Source: an uncultured Armatimonadota bacterium
GTDB lineage: Bacteria; Armatimonadota; Fimbriimonadia; Fimbriimonadales; Fimbriimonadaceae
Assembly (NCBI GenBank): GCA_903833215.1
Contig: CAILEM010000024.1
Coordinates: 1 to 52,590, forward strand
DNA length: 52,590 nucleotides
Reading direction: 5' to 3'
Positions within the stretch are counted from its first letter, which is position 1. Each line of letters starts with the position of its first letter. The position numbers and the translations under genes were made by a program. Below are positions 1 to 7,347 of this stretch, piece after piece. Below the pieces are notes generated by a model, which did no database searches, was not told the origin of the DNA, and was given only the letters and a program-made list of their open reading frames with translations.

Positions 1-62
1 GCCTCCGCACGAACCCACTTCACCAGCGTCGTTCTATCCTTCTCCGACAACTCCACAGCCAT
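1..62 (-). CDS. IS630-type transposase, N-terminal fragment (runs off window)
   Basis: On the minus strand an ATG at 62 opens a frame reading MAVELSEKDRTTLVKWVRAE and continuing past the window edge. The 'LSEKDRTTLVKWVRA' opening resembles the first helix of IS630-family transposases, which begin with a short DNA-binding helix-turn-helix region. Only about 20 residues are visible, so the family call rests on a short match plus context: the adjacent sequence looks like an element end that cuts into a neighbouring gene. It could be another protein with a similar start. Confidence 0.5.
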   Translation of the reverse strand, partial: MAVELSEKDRTTLVKWVRAE

Positions 63-120
63 ATTATAGAGACGAATTGAGGCCTCCAAACGATTGAGTA
101 ATTAACGACTCAGAACACTA
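1..120 (-). mobile_element. End of an IS630-like insertion sequence
   Basis: The stretch between the partial transposase start at 62 and about 120 is short, non-coding and AT-rich, and reads TAGTGTTCTGAGTCG from its outer end on the minus strand, which looks like an IS terminal repeat. IS630 elements insert at TA dinucleotides, and a TA lies at the proposed edge (119-120). The open frame of the chaperone-like gene turns into stop-terminated junk exactly here. The other end is outside the window, so the repeat cannot be confirmed. Confidence 0.45.
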
Positions 121-670
121 GGAAGCCATTTTTTGCGCCAGGAACGTGGCTGATCGTTGGTGTCGATACTTTGAGAGTTGGCTTAACATTTTTCCCGGCG
201 ATGAGCACGAGTGGAATCTCGTAGGTAACCATCGACTTGGTTGTCGAGCCGTCCGGATGAGGAGTAACCCGAAGCATGCACCAGTAGGCGCCTGAGCAAC
301 CGCGGGGAACATCGAATTTCAGGTGAATGTCCTTGCGCTGACCCGGCTCGACCTGAATTTCCTGGACCTTATTGGGGAACCACACAGCGCAGTCTCTGGG
401 GTTCTCTGCACCGAAGATGGTTCGGTAGTTTCCCTCTTCAAGGGTAAACGATACGAGTTCGAACTGTGCTGACTCACGGAGTTGGCGTGGGTTGTCTGCC
501 ACAAATGTGACATCAGTGGACTGACCCGGCTTGACAGTGAGGCGCTGCATCAAGGGAGAAATGAGCAAGCCGCCGATTTCGGTTTGAGTCGAAGTCGCTT
601 TTTGCTGAGCCTGCGCGCTTGGGATCACCAGAGCCGCAGCGAGGATGGTTAGGAGAATTGATCGCTTCAT
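110..670 (-). CDS. Fimbrial-chaperone-like exported protein, 3' end truncated by an IS
   Basis: The 186-residue product starts with a clear Sec signal peptide (MKRSILLTILAAALVIPSAQAQ). The mature part, with 'ISPLMQRLTVKPGQSTDVTFVADNPRQ', looks like the first immunoglobulin-like domain of periplasmic P-pilus-assembly-type chaperones, including the early 'PGQ' turn and a long beta-rich run. Such proteins normally continue with a second domain of roughly 80 residues. Here the last residues (LVF) appear to come from IS sequence, so the natural C-terminus is lost. It follows a pilin-like gene on the same strand (787-1383), which fits a chaperone/secretion role for that subunit. The truncated product is probably non-functional. 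Confidence 0.6.
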   Translation of the reverse strand: MKRSILLTILAAALVIPSAQAQQKATSTQTEIGGLLISPLMQRLTVKPGQSTDVTFVADNPRQLRESAQFELVSFTLEEGNYRTIFGAENPRDCAVWFPNKVQEIQVEPGQRKDIHLKFDVPRGCSGAYWCMLRVTPHPDGSTTKSMVTYEIPLVLIAGKNVKPTLKVSTPTISHVPGAKNGFLVF

Positions 671-741
671 TTTCTTTCGTTTAGCTTCTTAGTTTCTTTG
701 GTTCCGCGGCGCCACTCAATCATTGGTTTGTGTGAGCGCTT

Positions 742-776
742 GGCGGCAAGGTCAGGAGGAGATTGAGCTTGCCGCT
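742..776 (-). promoter_or_regulatory. Intergenic hairpin between pilin-like and chaperone-like genes
   Basis: GCGGCAAG (743-750) and CTTGCCGC (768-775) form an 8-bp perfect stem around a 17-base loop, between the two genes of the putative operon. There is no T-run after it on the minus strand, so it is more likely an mRNA-stability or processing hairpin than a strong terminator. Confidence 0.35.
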
Positions 777-786
777 GAAGATTTTG

Positions 787-1383
787 TTAGTTTCTGCTGA
801 CGGTGATAACTCCGACGTTTTGGTAGGTACCAGGTCCAACTTCTGGAGTGATCGAGATCTTGCGACCGAAGTCGATTCGCATCACGCCACCGGTGGACTT
901 AGCGTCGAAGCTAGGACCGCTTGGTTGGAACATGCCGTTGAGTTTACTGATGTCAACCATGCCGCTGTCATAGAGCGATTTTGAGGTTGCATCGTTGAAG
1001 AACTGTAACTGACCTTGGAGGCTGACTGCCTGAGCGCCAGTCTGAGTACCGTTGACTTTGGCTGGATTGTCGAACTTCTCAAGTTGGAGAGTCAACGTCT
1101 CGTTGTGGAAAAATTTAATGGAGTTGATCTGTGAGTCTGTTCCTACTCCCCAGCCGTCAACGACCCAGTTGGCACTGAGGTTGCCTGTGATGTACAGGTA
1201 AGGGTTCACCCTAACGTTTGAAGCAGATTTGAGAGACACAGTACCGGCGGCCGAGTAGTCCTGGTTGATTGCGTCTGAGCTCGAGTATGTGAACGATCGA
1301 CCTTTCACAGGAGCGGTCTGAGCGGAGGCAACTCCTACTACGGCGGCCAGAGCGATGACTGCGATGCTTGTTCTTAGTTTCAT
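787..1383 (-). CDS. Exported pilin-like beta-rich protein
   Basis: I place the start at the ATG at 1383, because this gives a textbook signal peptide (MKLRTSIAVIALAAVVGVASAQ); a longer frame from 1488 would put 35 unlikely residues before it. The 198-residue product is beta-rich after cleavage, with many Ser/Thr/Gly/Asn residues, and ends 'GPGTYQNVGVITVSRN'. That ending is like the last strands of secreted spore-coat-U or DUF4402-type fimbrial subunits ('GTY...G.I.V'). The next gene on the strand encodes a fimbrial-chaperone-like protein, supporting a surface-fibre role. The subunit family is inferred from style, not from a diagnostic motif. Confidence 0.55.
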   Translation of the reverse strand: MKLRTSIAVIALAAVVGVASAQTAPVKGRSFTYSSSDAINQDYSAAGTVSLKSASNVRVNPYLYITGNLSANWVVDGWGVGTDSQINSIKFFHNETLTLQLEKFDNPAKVNGTQTGAQAVSLQGQLQFFNDATSKSLYDSGMVDISKLNGMFQPSGPSFDAKSTGGVMRIDFGRKISITPEVGPGTYQNVGVITVSRN

Positions 1384-1506
1384 GTTCGTTTGGTTAATCT
1401 CTATTTCGGTTTTTCCGAACGACTTCTTAATTCGTTTCGGCTTATGATTCATATTTTCACCCACGACGAGAACGAATTCAACTCGCACCTAATTAGGACC
1501 GGAATC

Positions 1507-1530
1507 GTGGGGGGGATAAACCGCCCCCGC
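1507..1530. other. GC hairpin in the divergent intergenic region
   Basis: A G-run at 1509-1515 and CCCCC within 1524-1528 can pair across a short AT loop between the divergent genes at 1383 (minus) and 1565 (plus). It is close to the GTG start of the GH36 gene and could affect its leader, but it has no T-run and no known class. Confidence 0.25.
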
Positions 1531-1564
1531 TTTAAGGGAAGCGCATTATTGGTCAAGGATTCGG

Positions 1565-3601
1565 GTGACACTCAAATTCCACGCGCCCTATCCTTGGGAA
1601 GATTCAGCCACCGGTGATTTGAAGGACCCGTGGTTTGGTAGCCTCAACTCAATGAATATCGAGGAAGTGTTGTTGCTTGCCCAAGGCCTGATATTGGATC
1701 CGTCTGGGTTCGTCAAATTCCCTGGGACAAATTCGGCAAGAGGTGTCTACTCGATTGGAGCCATACCCGGCCTTCGACGTTTTACGAGTTGCCATCGATA
1801 TGAACCGTTCTGGATGAATTCAAAAGCCGGGACTAGCGTTGCTGATGTGGCGATTGAGACCCAGTACATGCTGGCTCAGCTTGCCGATGAGGAATATTTG
1901 CTTCTCATACCGATGGTCGACGGGATTGTCAGAGCTTCCTTGCAGGGTTCGCCCGAGGGCTTGGAGCTTGTTGCCGAAACGGGCGAAGCCAATCTCGAAA
2001 TCCCCGATTTCGTGGGTCTGTTTGTAGCGATCGGCGCAAACCCCTACCAACTCCTGGAAGATTCGGCAAAGACCGTAAACCGCCAGGTCGGAATCGGAAG
2101 GCTTCGCACTGAAAAAGCCGTTCCTGCTTTCACCGATCGATTTGGCTGGTGTACCTGGGATGCGTTCTACACCGAGGTGAGCGAAGAGAAAGTGCGAAGT
2201 GGGCTCCAAACCTTCAAAGATGGTGGCGTTGAGCCCAAGTACCTGATTTTGGACGACGGTTGGCTTTCGACATCTGAAGACAAAGAGGACGACTCGAAGA
2301 GGTTGACTGCGTTCAAGGCCAATGAGAAGTTTCCAGGTGGCCTGGCCGCAACCGTTCAGATGGCCAAGGGCGAATTCCAGATTACGGAGGTTATTGCCTG
2401 GCATGCGATGACCGGCTACTGGGGTGGAGTCGATCCCGCCTGTCCTGGCTATGGTGCCGAGATAAAGCCGAGAGTGTCTTCACCAGGGATTTTCAGCCAT
2501 GTTGGCGACATCATCTGGTGGGGCAAGCATATCGGGCTCGTGCCATCCAGTGAAATTTACAGGTTCTTTCACGACTGGCATCGGGAACTGCGGGCTCAGG
2601 GAATCGATGGCGTGAAGGTGGATGTCCAGGCTCAGCTTGAGTTCGTGTCCGATGGTGCAGGCGGCCGTGTGGACCTGATGAAGCGATATCACGAAGCGCT
2701 TGAGGGTTCGGTGCAGGTCCACTTTCAAGGCAACCTCATCAACTGCATGTCGTGCGCGAACGAGATGCTGTATGGCGCTCCAACCTCTAACCTGACTCGC
2801 ACCTCGACTGACTTCTGGCCCGACAAACCGGAATCTCACGGCTTGCACCTGTATGTAAATTCGCAGGTCAGTGCCTGGTTCGGAGAATTCATCCACCCGG
2901 ACTGGGATATGTTTCAATCCGGTCACAAGGCGGGTGCATTTCACGCGGCAGGACGAGCCGTAAGTGGTGGCCCGGTTTACGTATCCGACAAACCGCAGGC
3001 ACAGAACTTTGATGTCCTAAGGACACTGGTTCTTGACGACGGTTCTATCTTGAGAGCATCTCGACCGGGTCGACCGACTCGGGATTGCCTGATGCATAAC
3101 CCGACGACGGAAGACATTCTCCTGAAAATCTTCAATGTGACACCATGCGGAGGAATTCTCGGAGTGTTCAACGCCCGATACGGTGGTCCAGATTCTCTCT
3201 CGGGAGCGATCAGGCCGTCAGACATCGAAGGAATCGTTGGAGACACCTTTGTCGCATATGCCTTTGGCACTGACGAGGTTCGGATTCTGGACTATCGGGA
3301 AGAATGGTCCGTCAGCCTTCCAGAGTTGGGCTGGGAAGTTTTCACTCTTTCGCCGATTCACGGTGGAGTCGCACCCATAGGGCTTGCCGGCAAACTAAAC
3401 GGTGGAGGAGCGATATCGTCCAGAGGAGATGATCACTTCACCGTCGGTCACCCTGGGAGATACCTGCTTTACTCCAGTCAGCAACCAGATTCGATGAGCG
3501 TTAATGGTGAAGCAGTTGATTTTGAATACGACGAATCCACCGGGATTGCCTCGTTGAAAGTTGAGTCAGGCCCAAGCACCGTTCAAGTCAAATTTCCTTA
3601 G
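1565..3601 (+). CDS. Sip1/raffinose-synthase-type alpha-galactosidase (GH36)
   Basis: The 678-residue protein belongs to the Sip1 branch of clan GH-D (GH36), which hydrolyses or transfers alpha-galactosyl groups of raffinose-family sugars. Visible hallmarks are 'FGWCTWDAFY', 'LILDDGWLS', the nucleophile motif KVDVQ (Asp353) and the acid/base region RTSTDFWP (Asp416), followed by a C-terminal beta-sandwich. The order (beta-rich N-domain, TIM barrel, C-domain) and length suit a bacterial family member; plant enzymes are longer. No signal peptide is present, so it should act in the cytoplasm on imported oligosaccharides. The GTG start at 1565 has AAGGA about 5 bases upstream. Exact substrate is not determined by sequence. 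Confidence 0.85.
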   Translation: MTLKFHAPYPWEDSATGDLKDPWFGSLNSMNIEEVLLLAQGLILDPSGFVKFPGTNSARGVYSIGAIPGLRRFTSCHRYEPFWMNSKAGTSVADVAIETQYMLAQLADEEYLLLIPMVDGIVRASLQGSPEGLELVAETGEANLEIPDFVGLFVAIGANPYQLLEDSAKTVNRQVGIGRLRTEKAVPAFTDRFGWCTWDAFYTEVSEEKVRSGLQTFKDGGVEPKYLILDDGWLSTSEDKEDDSKRLTAFKANEKFPGGLAATVQMAKGEFQITEVIAWHAMTGYWGGVDPACPGYGAEIKPRVSSPGIFSHVGDIIWWGKHIGLVPSSEIYRFFHDWHRELRAQGIDGVKVDVQAQLEFVSDGAGGRVDLMKRYHEALEGSVQVHFQGNLINCMSCANEMLYGAPTSNLTRTSTDFWPDKPESHGLHLYVNSQVSAWFGEFIHPDWDMFQSGHKAGAFHAAGRAVSGGPVYVSDKPQAQNFDVLRTLVLDDGSILRASRPGRPTRDCLMHNPTTEDILLKIFNVTPCGGILGVFNARYGGPDSLSGAIRPSDIEGIVGDTFVAYAFGTDEVRILDYREEWSVSLPELGWEVFTLSPIHGGVAPIGLAGKLNGGGAISSRGDDHFTVGHPGRYLLYSSQQPDSMSVNGEAVDFEYDESTGIASLKVESGPSTVQVKFP

Positions 3602-3628
3602 GAGGAAGGGCTGGACCTGTATCCAGCC

Positions 3629-3885
3629 TCAAGTCAGTGAGTTTCCAACGACGTTCGAATTGGCGTCGCACAGCTTGTTGCGGGCTAAGGTTTCACCGCC
3701 CGCAACCCACTCAAATTTGAACTGGCTCCATTCAAAAGAGTGAGATCTGACGTGGAATTCACCACCGGCGTCCTGTCGATTGATTCCGAGCACGATTCGC
3801 GAAGAACTGGCGTCTTTAGCTGATTTGCCACTCGGGTCCAAACGATGTTGCTAGCGAAACCGCTAATTATTCGCTTTCCAGTCAC
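3629..3885 (-). pseudogene. Small unknown gene, possibly frameshifted
   Basis: A GTG at 3885 overlaps the stop of the upstream membrane-protein gene (GTGA), the usual sign of a translationally coupled second gene. That frame gives 66 residues (MTGKRIISGFASNIVWTRVANQ...). The alternative frame ending at 3629 contains more protein-like sequence ('GGEFHVRSHSFEWSQFKFEW'). A single indel around 3800-3830 would join the two into a protein of about 85 residues. No family is recognised. It may equally be one intact short frame and chance coding in the other. Confidence 0.25.
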
Positions 3886-4274
3886 GGTTCCTTCGTTCGC
3901 CTCAACATGTATTTCAGAAACGAGCCAAGTCCGTCAAATCGAAAGCTCGCGTCAACGTATTTTTCGATCACATAGAACATGAAGTAGTACCAGCGGCAAA
4001 ATGCCCAAATCGCGATAACAAGTAGGATTGCCGTCTGCCAAGTTGGATTGAAAGCGAGCAAGCAAATAGCGGCAAGGACCCCAAGTAAAAGGAAGAGCCA
4101 ACCTTTCGCAAGGATGGCGCGGGCGCTTGTCAGGTCATCGGTAAGTCGCACACCAGGCATGACGTACCTTAACTCTCGATTGTTCGCAAAGCTGGTTGAC
4201 GGTGTTCGGCGGGGAAACAGGCTGCTGAGATAGCCATATTTTGCGGTCCCGAAATATCTCCAAAAAAGTCCCAA
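3882..4274 (-). CDS. Small membrane protein of unknown function
   Basis: This 130-residue frame has two adjacent hydrophobic segments (GWLFLLLGVLAAICLLAF and TAILLVIAIWAFCRWYYFMF) near residues 60-105, with a basic C-terminus (LRRTKEP). No enzymatic motif is visible. Its 5' part overlaps the conserved box of the divergent secreted-protein gene at 4262-4287, so the annotated start may be too early; a start at the Met of MPGVRLTDD (residue 39) would clear it. The hydrophobic pattern supports a real inner-membrane protein. Confidence 0.45.
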   Translation of the reverse strand: MGLFWRYFGTAKYGYLSSLFPRRTPSTSFANNRELRYVMPGVRLTDDLTSARAILAKGWLFLLLGVLAAICLLAFNPTWQTAILLVIAIWAFCRWYYFMFYVIEKYVDASFRFDGLGSFLKYMLRRTKEP

Positions 4275-4287
4275 ATCGATGCTGAGG
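4262..4287 (+). promoter_or_regulatory. Conserved two-part box, copy A
   Basis: AAAAAAG at 4262-4268, a 9-base gap, then GATGCTGAGG at 4278-4287, ending 69 bases before the ATG at 4357. The same arrangement occurs at 6038, 6800 and 12923, with a degenerate copy on the minus strand at 18655-18679. The gap is too short for ordinary sigma-70 or ECF -35/-10 spacing, so it is either an unusual promoter or an operator. Confidence 0.6.
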
Positions 4288-4298
4288 TCGTGCTCACA

Positions 4299-4352
4299 TT
4301 CTCCTCTTCAAAAGACATGAGCGGCTGCAGAGCCGACGAGTCCGGAGGGGAA
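4299..4352 (+). ncRNA. Structured leader RNA hiding the RBS, copy A
   Basis: TTCTCCTC (4299-4306) can pair with GAGGGGAA (4345-4352), which contains the Shine-Dalgarno of the gene starting at 4357. Inside lies a GAC/GTC helix, an asymmetric internal loop (ATGAG opposite ACGA) and the hairpin CGGCT-GCAG-AGCCG. Copies B, C and D preserve these pairings through base changes. I do not match it to a known riboswitch. Confidence 0.55.
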
Positions 4353-4356
4353 TGAA

Positions 4357-4785
4357 ATGAACTTTATCAATAAACTAATCGCCGTCGCTTTCGCCGTAAT
4401 TGCTTTCGCTGGAGCCGCAAATGCACAGAGCATTCATATGCTCGTCGACCGAGGAAATGGACATCTGTATGAGATCAATCCGAACATCAACATCGGAGGA
4501 GCCTATCAGCTCAACCCACACTGGGTCGGACCGATTCCTGTTTACGGATACACCGACCGAGTATCCCGTGGACAATATCTCGGAGCCGTCGTTCTCGGTA
4601 AGGGCGTTCTCCAAGACCTTGGTATTGAAGTAAAGGAGCGAACGGTTTGTCTCAAGCGAAACGTTACTCTTCCTTACGGTTGGGTGGATGCCATCCCGCT
4701 CAGTCCAAGCTGGAGCAACATGGACATCTTCTGCCACATGAACGGAAGACTTGTTGAAGTCCACGTTCCAATCGGATCAAGGTAA
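4357..4785 (+). CDS. Small secreted protein, four-member family, copy A
   Basis: The 142-residue product has a Sec signal peptide (MNFINKLIAVAFAVIAFAGAANAQ, cleavage after the second Ala of NAQ's preceding 'NA') and a mature domain of about 118 residues. Family-wide motifs include 'SIHM.VDRG.GHLYEINP', 'GGAYQ.NPHWVGP', 'GYTDRVSRGQYLG' and the C-terminal 'VHVPIGSR'. Two cysteines (in TVCLKRN and IFCHMNG) could form a disulfide. Close paralogues lie at 6130, 6895 and 18157 (minus). I do not recognise the family. SD GGAGGGG lies 6 bases before the ATG and is buried in the leader hairpin; a terminator follows, so it is a self-contained unit. Confidence 0.85.
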   Translation: MNFINKLIAVAFAVIAFAGAANAQSIHMLVDRGNGHLYEINPNINIGGAYQLNPHWVGPIPVYGYTDRVSRGQYLGAVVLGKGVLQDLGIEVKERTVCLKRNVTLPYGWVDAIPLSPSWSNMDIFCHMNGRLVEVHVPIGSR

Positions 4786-4812
4786 TTCGAAAGACGGCGG
4801 AGAAAGGAGAGC

Positions 4813-4856
4813 AAAACAGGAGTCCTGCCGACTTGGGCAGGACTCCTGTTTTTTTT
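4813..4856 (+). terminator. Rho-independent terminator after copy A
   Basis: A 13-bp perfect stem (CAGGAGTCCTGCC / GGCAGGACTCCTG) with a short loop and a run of eight T follows the gene. The A-run on its other side may let it also serve the convergent manA gene. Confidence 0.9.
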
Positions 4857-4872
4857 GCGATTTGTGGCCGAC

Positions 4873-5862
4873 TTACGCTAGCGGAACCGCTATCTCGAAG
4901 ACGGTGACCTGACTCGACGGTTTGAAAGTGCAGACGCCAAGCGCTGCGGCAAGGAACATAACGTCACCTTTGTCGATGGCGTACGACTGGCCAGCGTAAT
5001 CGACATGTCCGCTACCTTCAACGCAGACCAGCACTCTTGGCTCGTCGGGCGCTCCAACTTCAAATGGCTGGTCTCCTTGGAGCCGACGCAGTTCAAACTG
5101 CGTTCCACTGAACATCTGTTCATCATGCACAGGCGTAGTGCTTAAGACCGTAGGAGTGACGGGACTCACCGCACCTTTCGAGAAATCGGTACAGGCAATT
5201 GCTTGTTCGATTTGTAGGTCACGAGGCTTGCCCGTTTTGGCATCAACCCGATTCCAGTCATACAGTCGAAACGTCACGTCGCTGTTCTGTTGAACTTCGA
5301 AAACAACGACACCACCACCGAGGGCATGCACGGTTCCCGCGTGAAGAAAAACACCGTCGCCAACCTTGGGCGCAAAGCTCGCCAGGTCTTCCTCAACCGT
5401 CTGGTTGGCAAGCTTTGCACGCATGCCTTCCGCCGTCGCTCCAGGCGTGAGCCCCGCGTTGATGCTGCTATCTGGACCGGTCTCGAGCACCACCCAAGCC
5501 TCGGTCTTGCCCATCTCTCCCGGTGGCAGATACTCTTTGTCCGCATCGGAGGGGTGCACCTGAACGGAGAGCATCTCTCTGGCATCCAGATATTTCAGGA
5601 GCAAAGGAAACCGATCGAACTTTTCGGCAAGCTTGCCAAACATAGGTTCCTTGGCGACCGCCAAGAGTTCCTTAATCGTCTGCCCTTTGAGGCTGCCTGC
5701 CATGACGCGGCTCGGAAAATCGTCTCGATCGCTCAGAACCCAGGCTTCTCCAATCGTTCCATCTGGAAGGGGAGCCGATAACAAATTCTCCAGCCGCCGA
5801 CCACCCCACAGTCGATACTGGTAAATCGGGTCGAAACGCAGTGGATATAAGGAAACACTCAT
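4873..5862 (-). CDS. manA: Mannose-6-phosphate isomerase, type I
   Basis: ManA interconverts mannose 6-phosphate and fructose 6-phosphate in the cytoplasm. The 329-residue protein shows the type I cupin signature: 'YQYRLWGG' at the N-terminus, the metal/substrate motifs 'SVQVHPSD' and 'GKTEAWVV', and 'LHAGTVHALGGG' with a downstream Glu (VFEVQQNSD). It is at the short end, like Gram-positive and related ManA enzymes rather than the roughly 390-residue enterobacterial form. The ATG at 5862 begins MSVSLYPLRFDPIYQYR, typical for the family. It is transcribed against its neighbours and sits between two copies of the secreted-protein cassette. Confidence 0.93.
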   Translation of the reverse strand: MSVSLYPLRFDPIYQYRLWGGRRLENLLSAPLPDGTIGEAWVLSDRDDFPSRVMAGSLKGQTIKELLAVAKEPMFGKLAEKFDRFPLLLKYLDAREMLSVQVHPSDADKEYLPPGEMGKTEAWVVLETGPDSSINAGLTPGATAEGMRAKLANQTVEEDLASFAPKVGDGVFLHAGTVHALGGGVVVFEVQQNSDVTFRLYDWNRVDAKTGKPRDLQIEQAIACTDFSKGAVSPVTPTVLSTTPVHDEQMFSGTQFELRRLQGDQPFEVGAPDEPRVLVCVEGSGHVDYAGQSYAIDKGDVMFLAAALGVCTFKPSSQVTVFEIAVPLA

Positions 5863-6037
5863 TGCCTGAAACTCCTATCGATTCCGAGCCCTGACTGGGG
5901 TTCGAAGTTCATTCCTACAATGTACTCAGCAGAACGAGGTCCTGTCGGCCCTAGTTTTGATCGACTGGTCTGGCTGCGCTTTTCTATAGGGACTGCGAGG
6001 CCGAAGGTGCTTCTGATAAGGTCCCAAACATTTCTTC

Positions 6038-6062
6038 AAAAAGTCCTAATTCGATGCTGAGG
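6038..6062 (+). promoter_or_regulatory. Conserved two-part box, copy B
   Basis: AAAAAG at 6038-6043, exactly 9 bases, then GATGCTGAGG at 6053-6062, ending 67 bases before the ATG at 6130. Confidence 0.6.
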
Positions 6063-6073
6063 TGTTGCTCGAA

Positions 6074-6126
6074 TCCTCCTCTTCAAAAGACATGAGCGGC
6101 TGAAGAGCCGACGAGTCTGGAGAGGA
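6074..6126 (+). ncRNA. Structured leader RNA hiding the RBS, copy B
   Basis: TCCTC (6074-6078) pairs with GAGGA (6122-6126), which is the SD region; a mismatch then two more pairs extend it. The internal GAC/GTC helix and the CGGCT-GAAG-AGCCG hairpin match copy A. Confidence 0.55.
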
Positions 6127-6129
6127 AAT

Positions 6130-6558
6130 ATGAAATTCATCAATAAACTAATCGCCGTAGCTTTCGCCGCAGTTGCTTTCGCTGGAGCAGCAAATGCTCA
6201 AAGCATTCACATGATCGTCGATAGAGGAGCTGGTCAGTTGTACGAGATCAATCCTGGCCTTCACAACGGAGGCGCCTATCAGTCGAATCCACACTGGGTA
6301 GGACCGATTCTCGTTAAGGGTTACACCGACCGAGTTTCTCGAAACCAGTATCTGGGAACGATCGTGTTGGGCAGCGGAGTCCTGCAGGACCTAGGCATCG
6401 AAGTTCAGGAGAGGACCATCTGCCTCAAGCGCAACGTGACACTACCTTTCGCTTGGATCGACATCATCCCCGACGATCCACGGTGGAGCAACATGGATAT
6501 CTTCTGCCACAAGAACGGAAAACTTGTCGAAGTCCACGTTCCGATCGGCTCACGGTAA
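6130..6558 (+). CDS. Small secreted protein, four-member family, copy B
   Basis: At 142 residues it has the same length as copy A and is very similar to it: MKFINKLIAVAFAAVAFAGAANAQ signal peptide, 'SIHMIVDRGAGQLYEINP', 'KGYTDRVSRNQYLG', 'ERTICLKRNVTLPF', 'MDIFCHKNGKLVEVHVPIGSR'. Both cysteines of the presumed disulfide are kept. Two charged changes in the middle (D..D in IIPDDPRW) distinguish it. It has its own upstream box, leader hairpin and terminator. Function unknown; the signal peptide indicates a periplasmic or extracellular protein. Confidence 0.85.
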   Translation: MKFINKLIAVAFAAVAFAGAANAQSIHMIVDRGAGQLYEINPGLHNGGAYQSNPHWVGPILVKGYTDRVSRNQYLGTIVLGSGVLQDLGIEVQERTICLKRNVTLPFAWIDIIPDDPRWSNMDIFCHKNGKLVEVHVPIGSR

Positions 6559-6580
6559 GTTCGAACCGAACAAAGTAAAG

Positions 6581-6616
6581 AGAGGGGGCTGCCAGCTAAG
6601 GCAGCCCCCCTCTTTT
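6581..6616 (+). terminator. Rho-independent terminator after copy B
   Basis: AGAGGGGGCTGCC / GGCAGCCCCCCTCT stem with a six-base loop followed by TTTT. Confidence 0.88.
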
Positions 6617-6799
6617 GTTTGAGTCGAGCCTACAAGTCTTCGAATCTCTCCGCGACAAATCGAGGAAAGAGGTTCAAAGCACCCAAACCCTAACTTCAAT
6701 TTGGAATGTGGGTAAGTGTATACGGGGTTCGAAACTCGTCACTTTGGCCCAAGCCAAACGGTAATGAGCCACTTAGAATCGACGTGCCGAACAAAACCC

Positions 6800-6825
6800 A
6801 AAAAAGCGCGACATGGATGCTGAGG
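6800..6825 (+). promoter_or_regulatory. Conserved two-part box, copy C
   Basis: AAAAAAG at 6800-6806, 9 bases, GATGCTGAGG at 6816-6825, ending 69 bases before the ATG at 6895. Confidence 0.6.
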
Positions 6826-6839
6826 TCGCGGCTGAGTCC

Positions 6840-6890
6840 TTCTCTCCAAAAGACATCAGTGGCTGAAGAGCCGTCGAGTCCGGAGGGGAA
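6840..6890 (+). ncRNA. Structured leader RNA hiding the RBS, copy C
   Basis: TTCTCTCC (6840-6847) pairs with the SD-containing GGAGGGGAA (6882-6890) using G-U pairs and one mismatch. The internal hairpin is now TGGCT-GAAG-AGCCG; the closing C-G pair has become U-G, which keeps the helix. Confidence 0.52.
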
Positions 6891-6894
6891 TGAG

Positions 6895-7323
6895 ATGAAC
6901 TGTATCACGAAACTAATCGCCGTAGGTTTTTCCGCACTTGCTTTCGCTGGAGCCGTGAAAGCCCAGAGCCTGCACATCGTTGTAGACAAAGGAAATGGAC
7001 ATCTGTATGAGGTCAAGTCAAACCTACATCTCAACGGAGCTTATCAGCAGAATCCACACTGCGTTGGCTCGGTGTTGGTAGATGGCTACACAGACCGAGC
7101 TTCCCGTGGGCAGTCTCTTGGTGCCGTGATTGTCGGCGGCGGCTTGGCTCAAACCCTGACGGTTGAGGCGCAAGATGAGACCATCTGTCTCAAGCGGAGC
7201 ATCGCATTATCGAACGGCTATGTGAACCGCATCGCGCTGGATCCGAGATGGCGCGATATGAGTGTGTTTTGCCATTTGAACGGAAAACTCTTGTCCGTCC
7301 ATATTCCCATCGGATCGCGATAA
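6895..7323 (+). CDS. Small secreted protein, four-member family, copy C
   Basis: I use the ATG at 6895 (MNCITKLIAVGFSALAFAGAVKAQ), because it matches the paralogues and follows the shared leader; a longer frame from 6706 runs through the leader and box. The 142-residue product is more diverged than copies A and B ('SLHIVVDKGNGHLYEVKSNLH', 'YTDRASRGQSLGAVIVGGG') but keeps both Cys positions (TICLKRS, VFCHLNG) and the 'VHIPIGSR' end. The signal peptide marks it as exported. Function unknown. Confidence 0.83.
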   Translation: MNCITKLIAVGFSALAFAGAVKAQSLHIVVDKGNGHLYEVKSNLHLNGAYQQNPHCVGSVLVDGYTDRASRGQSLGAVIVGGGLAQTLTVEAQDETICLKRSIALSNGYVNRIALDPRWRDMSVFCHLNGKLLSVHIPIGSR

Positions 7324-7347
7324 CCCGAACGGAACGTAGGAAGAAAC

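Noticed and set aside
1820-2404. 194-residue minus-strand frame inside the GH36 gene
   Set aside because: It is the antisense of a well-supported gene, with no motif of its own.
4262-4287. The two-part box as an ordinary -35/-10 promoter
   Set aside because: The gap of 9 bases is far shorter than the 15-19 needed for sigma-70 or ECF promoters, so I list it only as an unclassified box.
4299-4352. Leader RNA as a hammerhead ribozyme or c-di-GMP riboswitch
   Set aside because: The CTGATGA and GAAA core of hammerheads is absent, and the c-di-GMP class I/II conserved loops are not present. ATGAG...ACGAGTC only superficially resembles the ribozyme core.
6092-6103. Three-codon upstream ORF (ATG AGC GGC TGA) in the leader
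   Set aside because: Present only in copy B; copy A reads through, and copies C and D lack the ATG, so it is not conserved.
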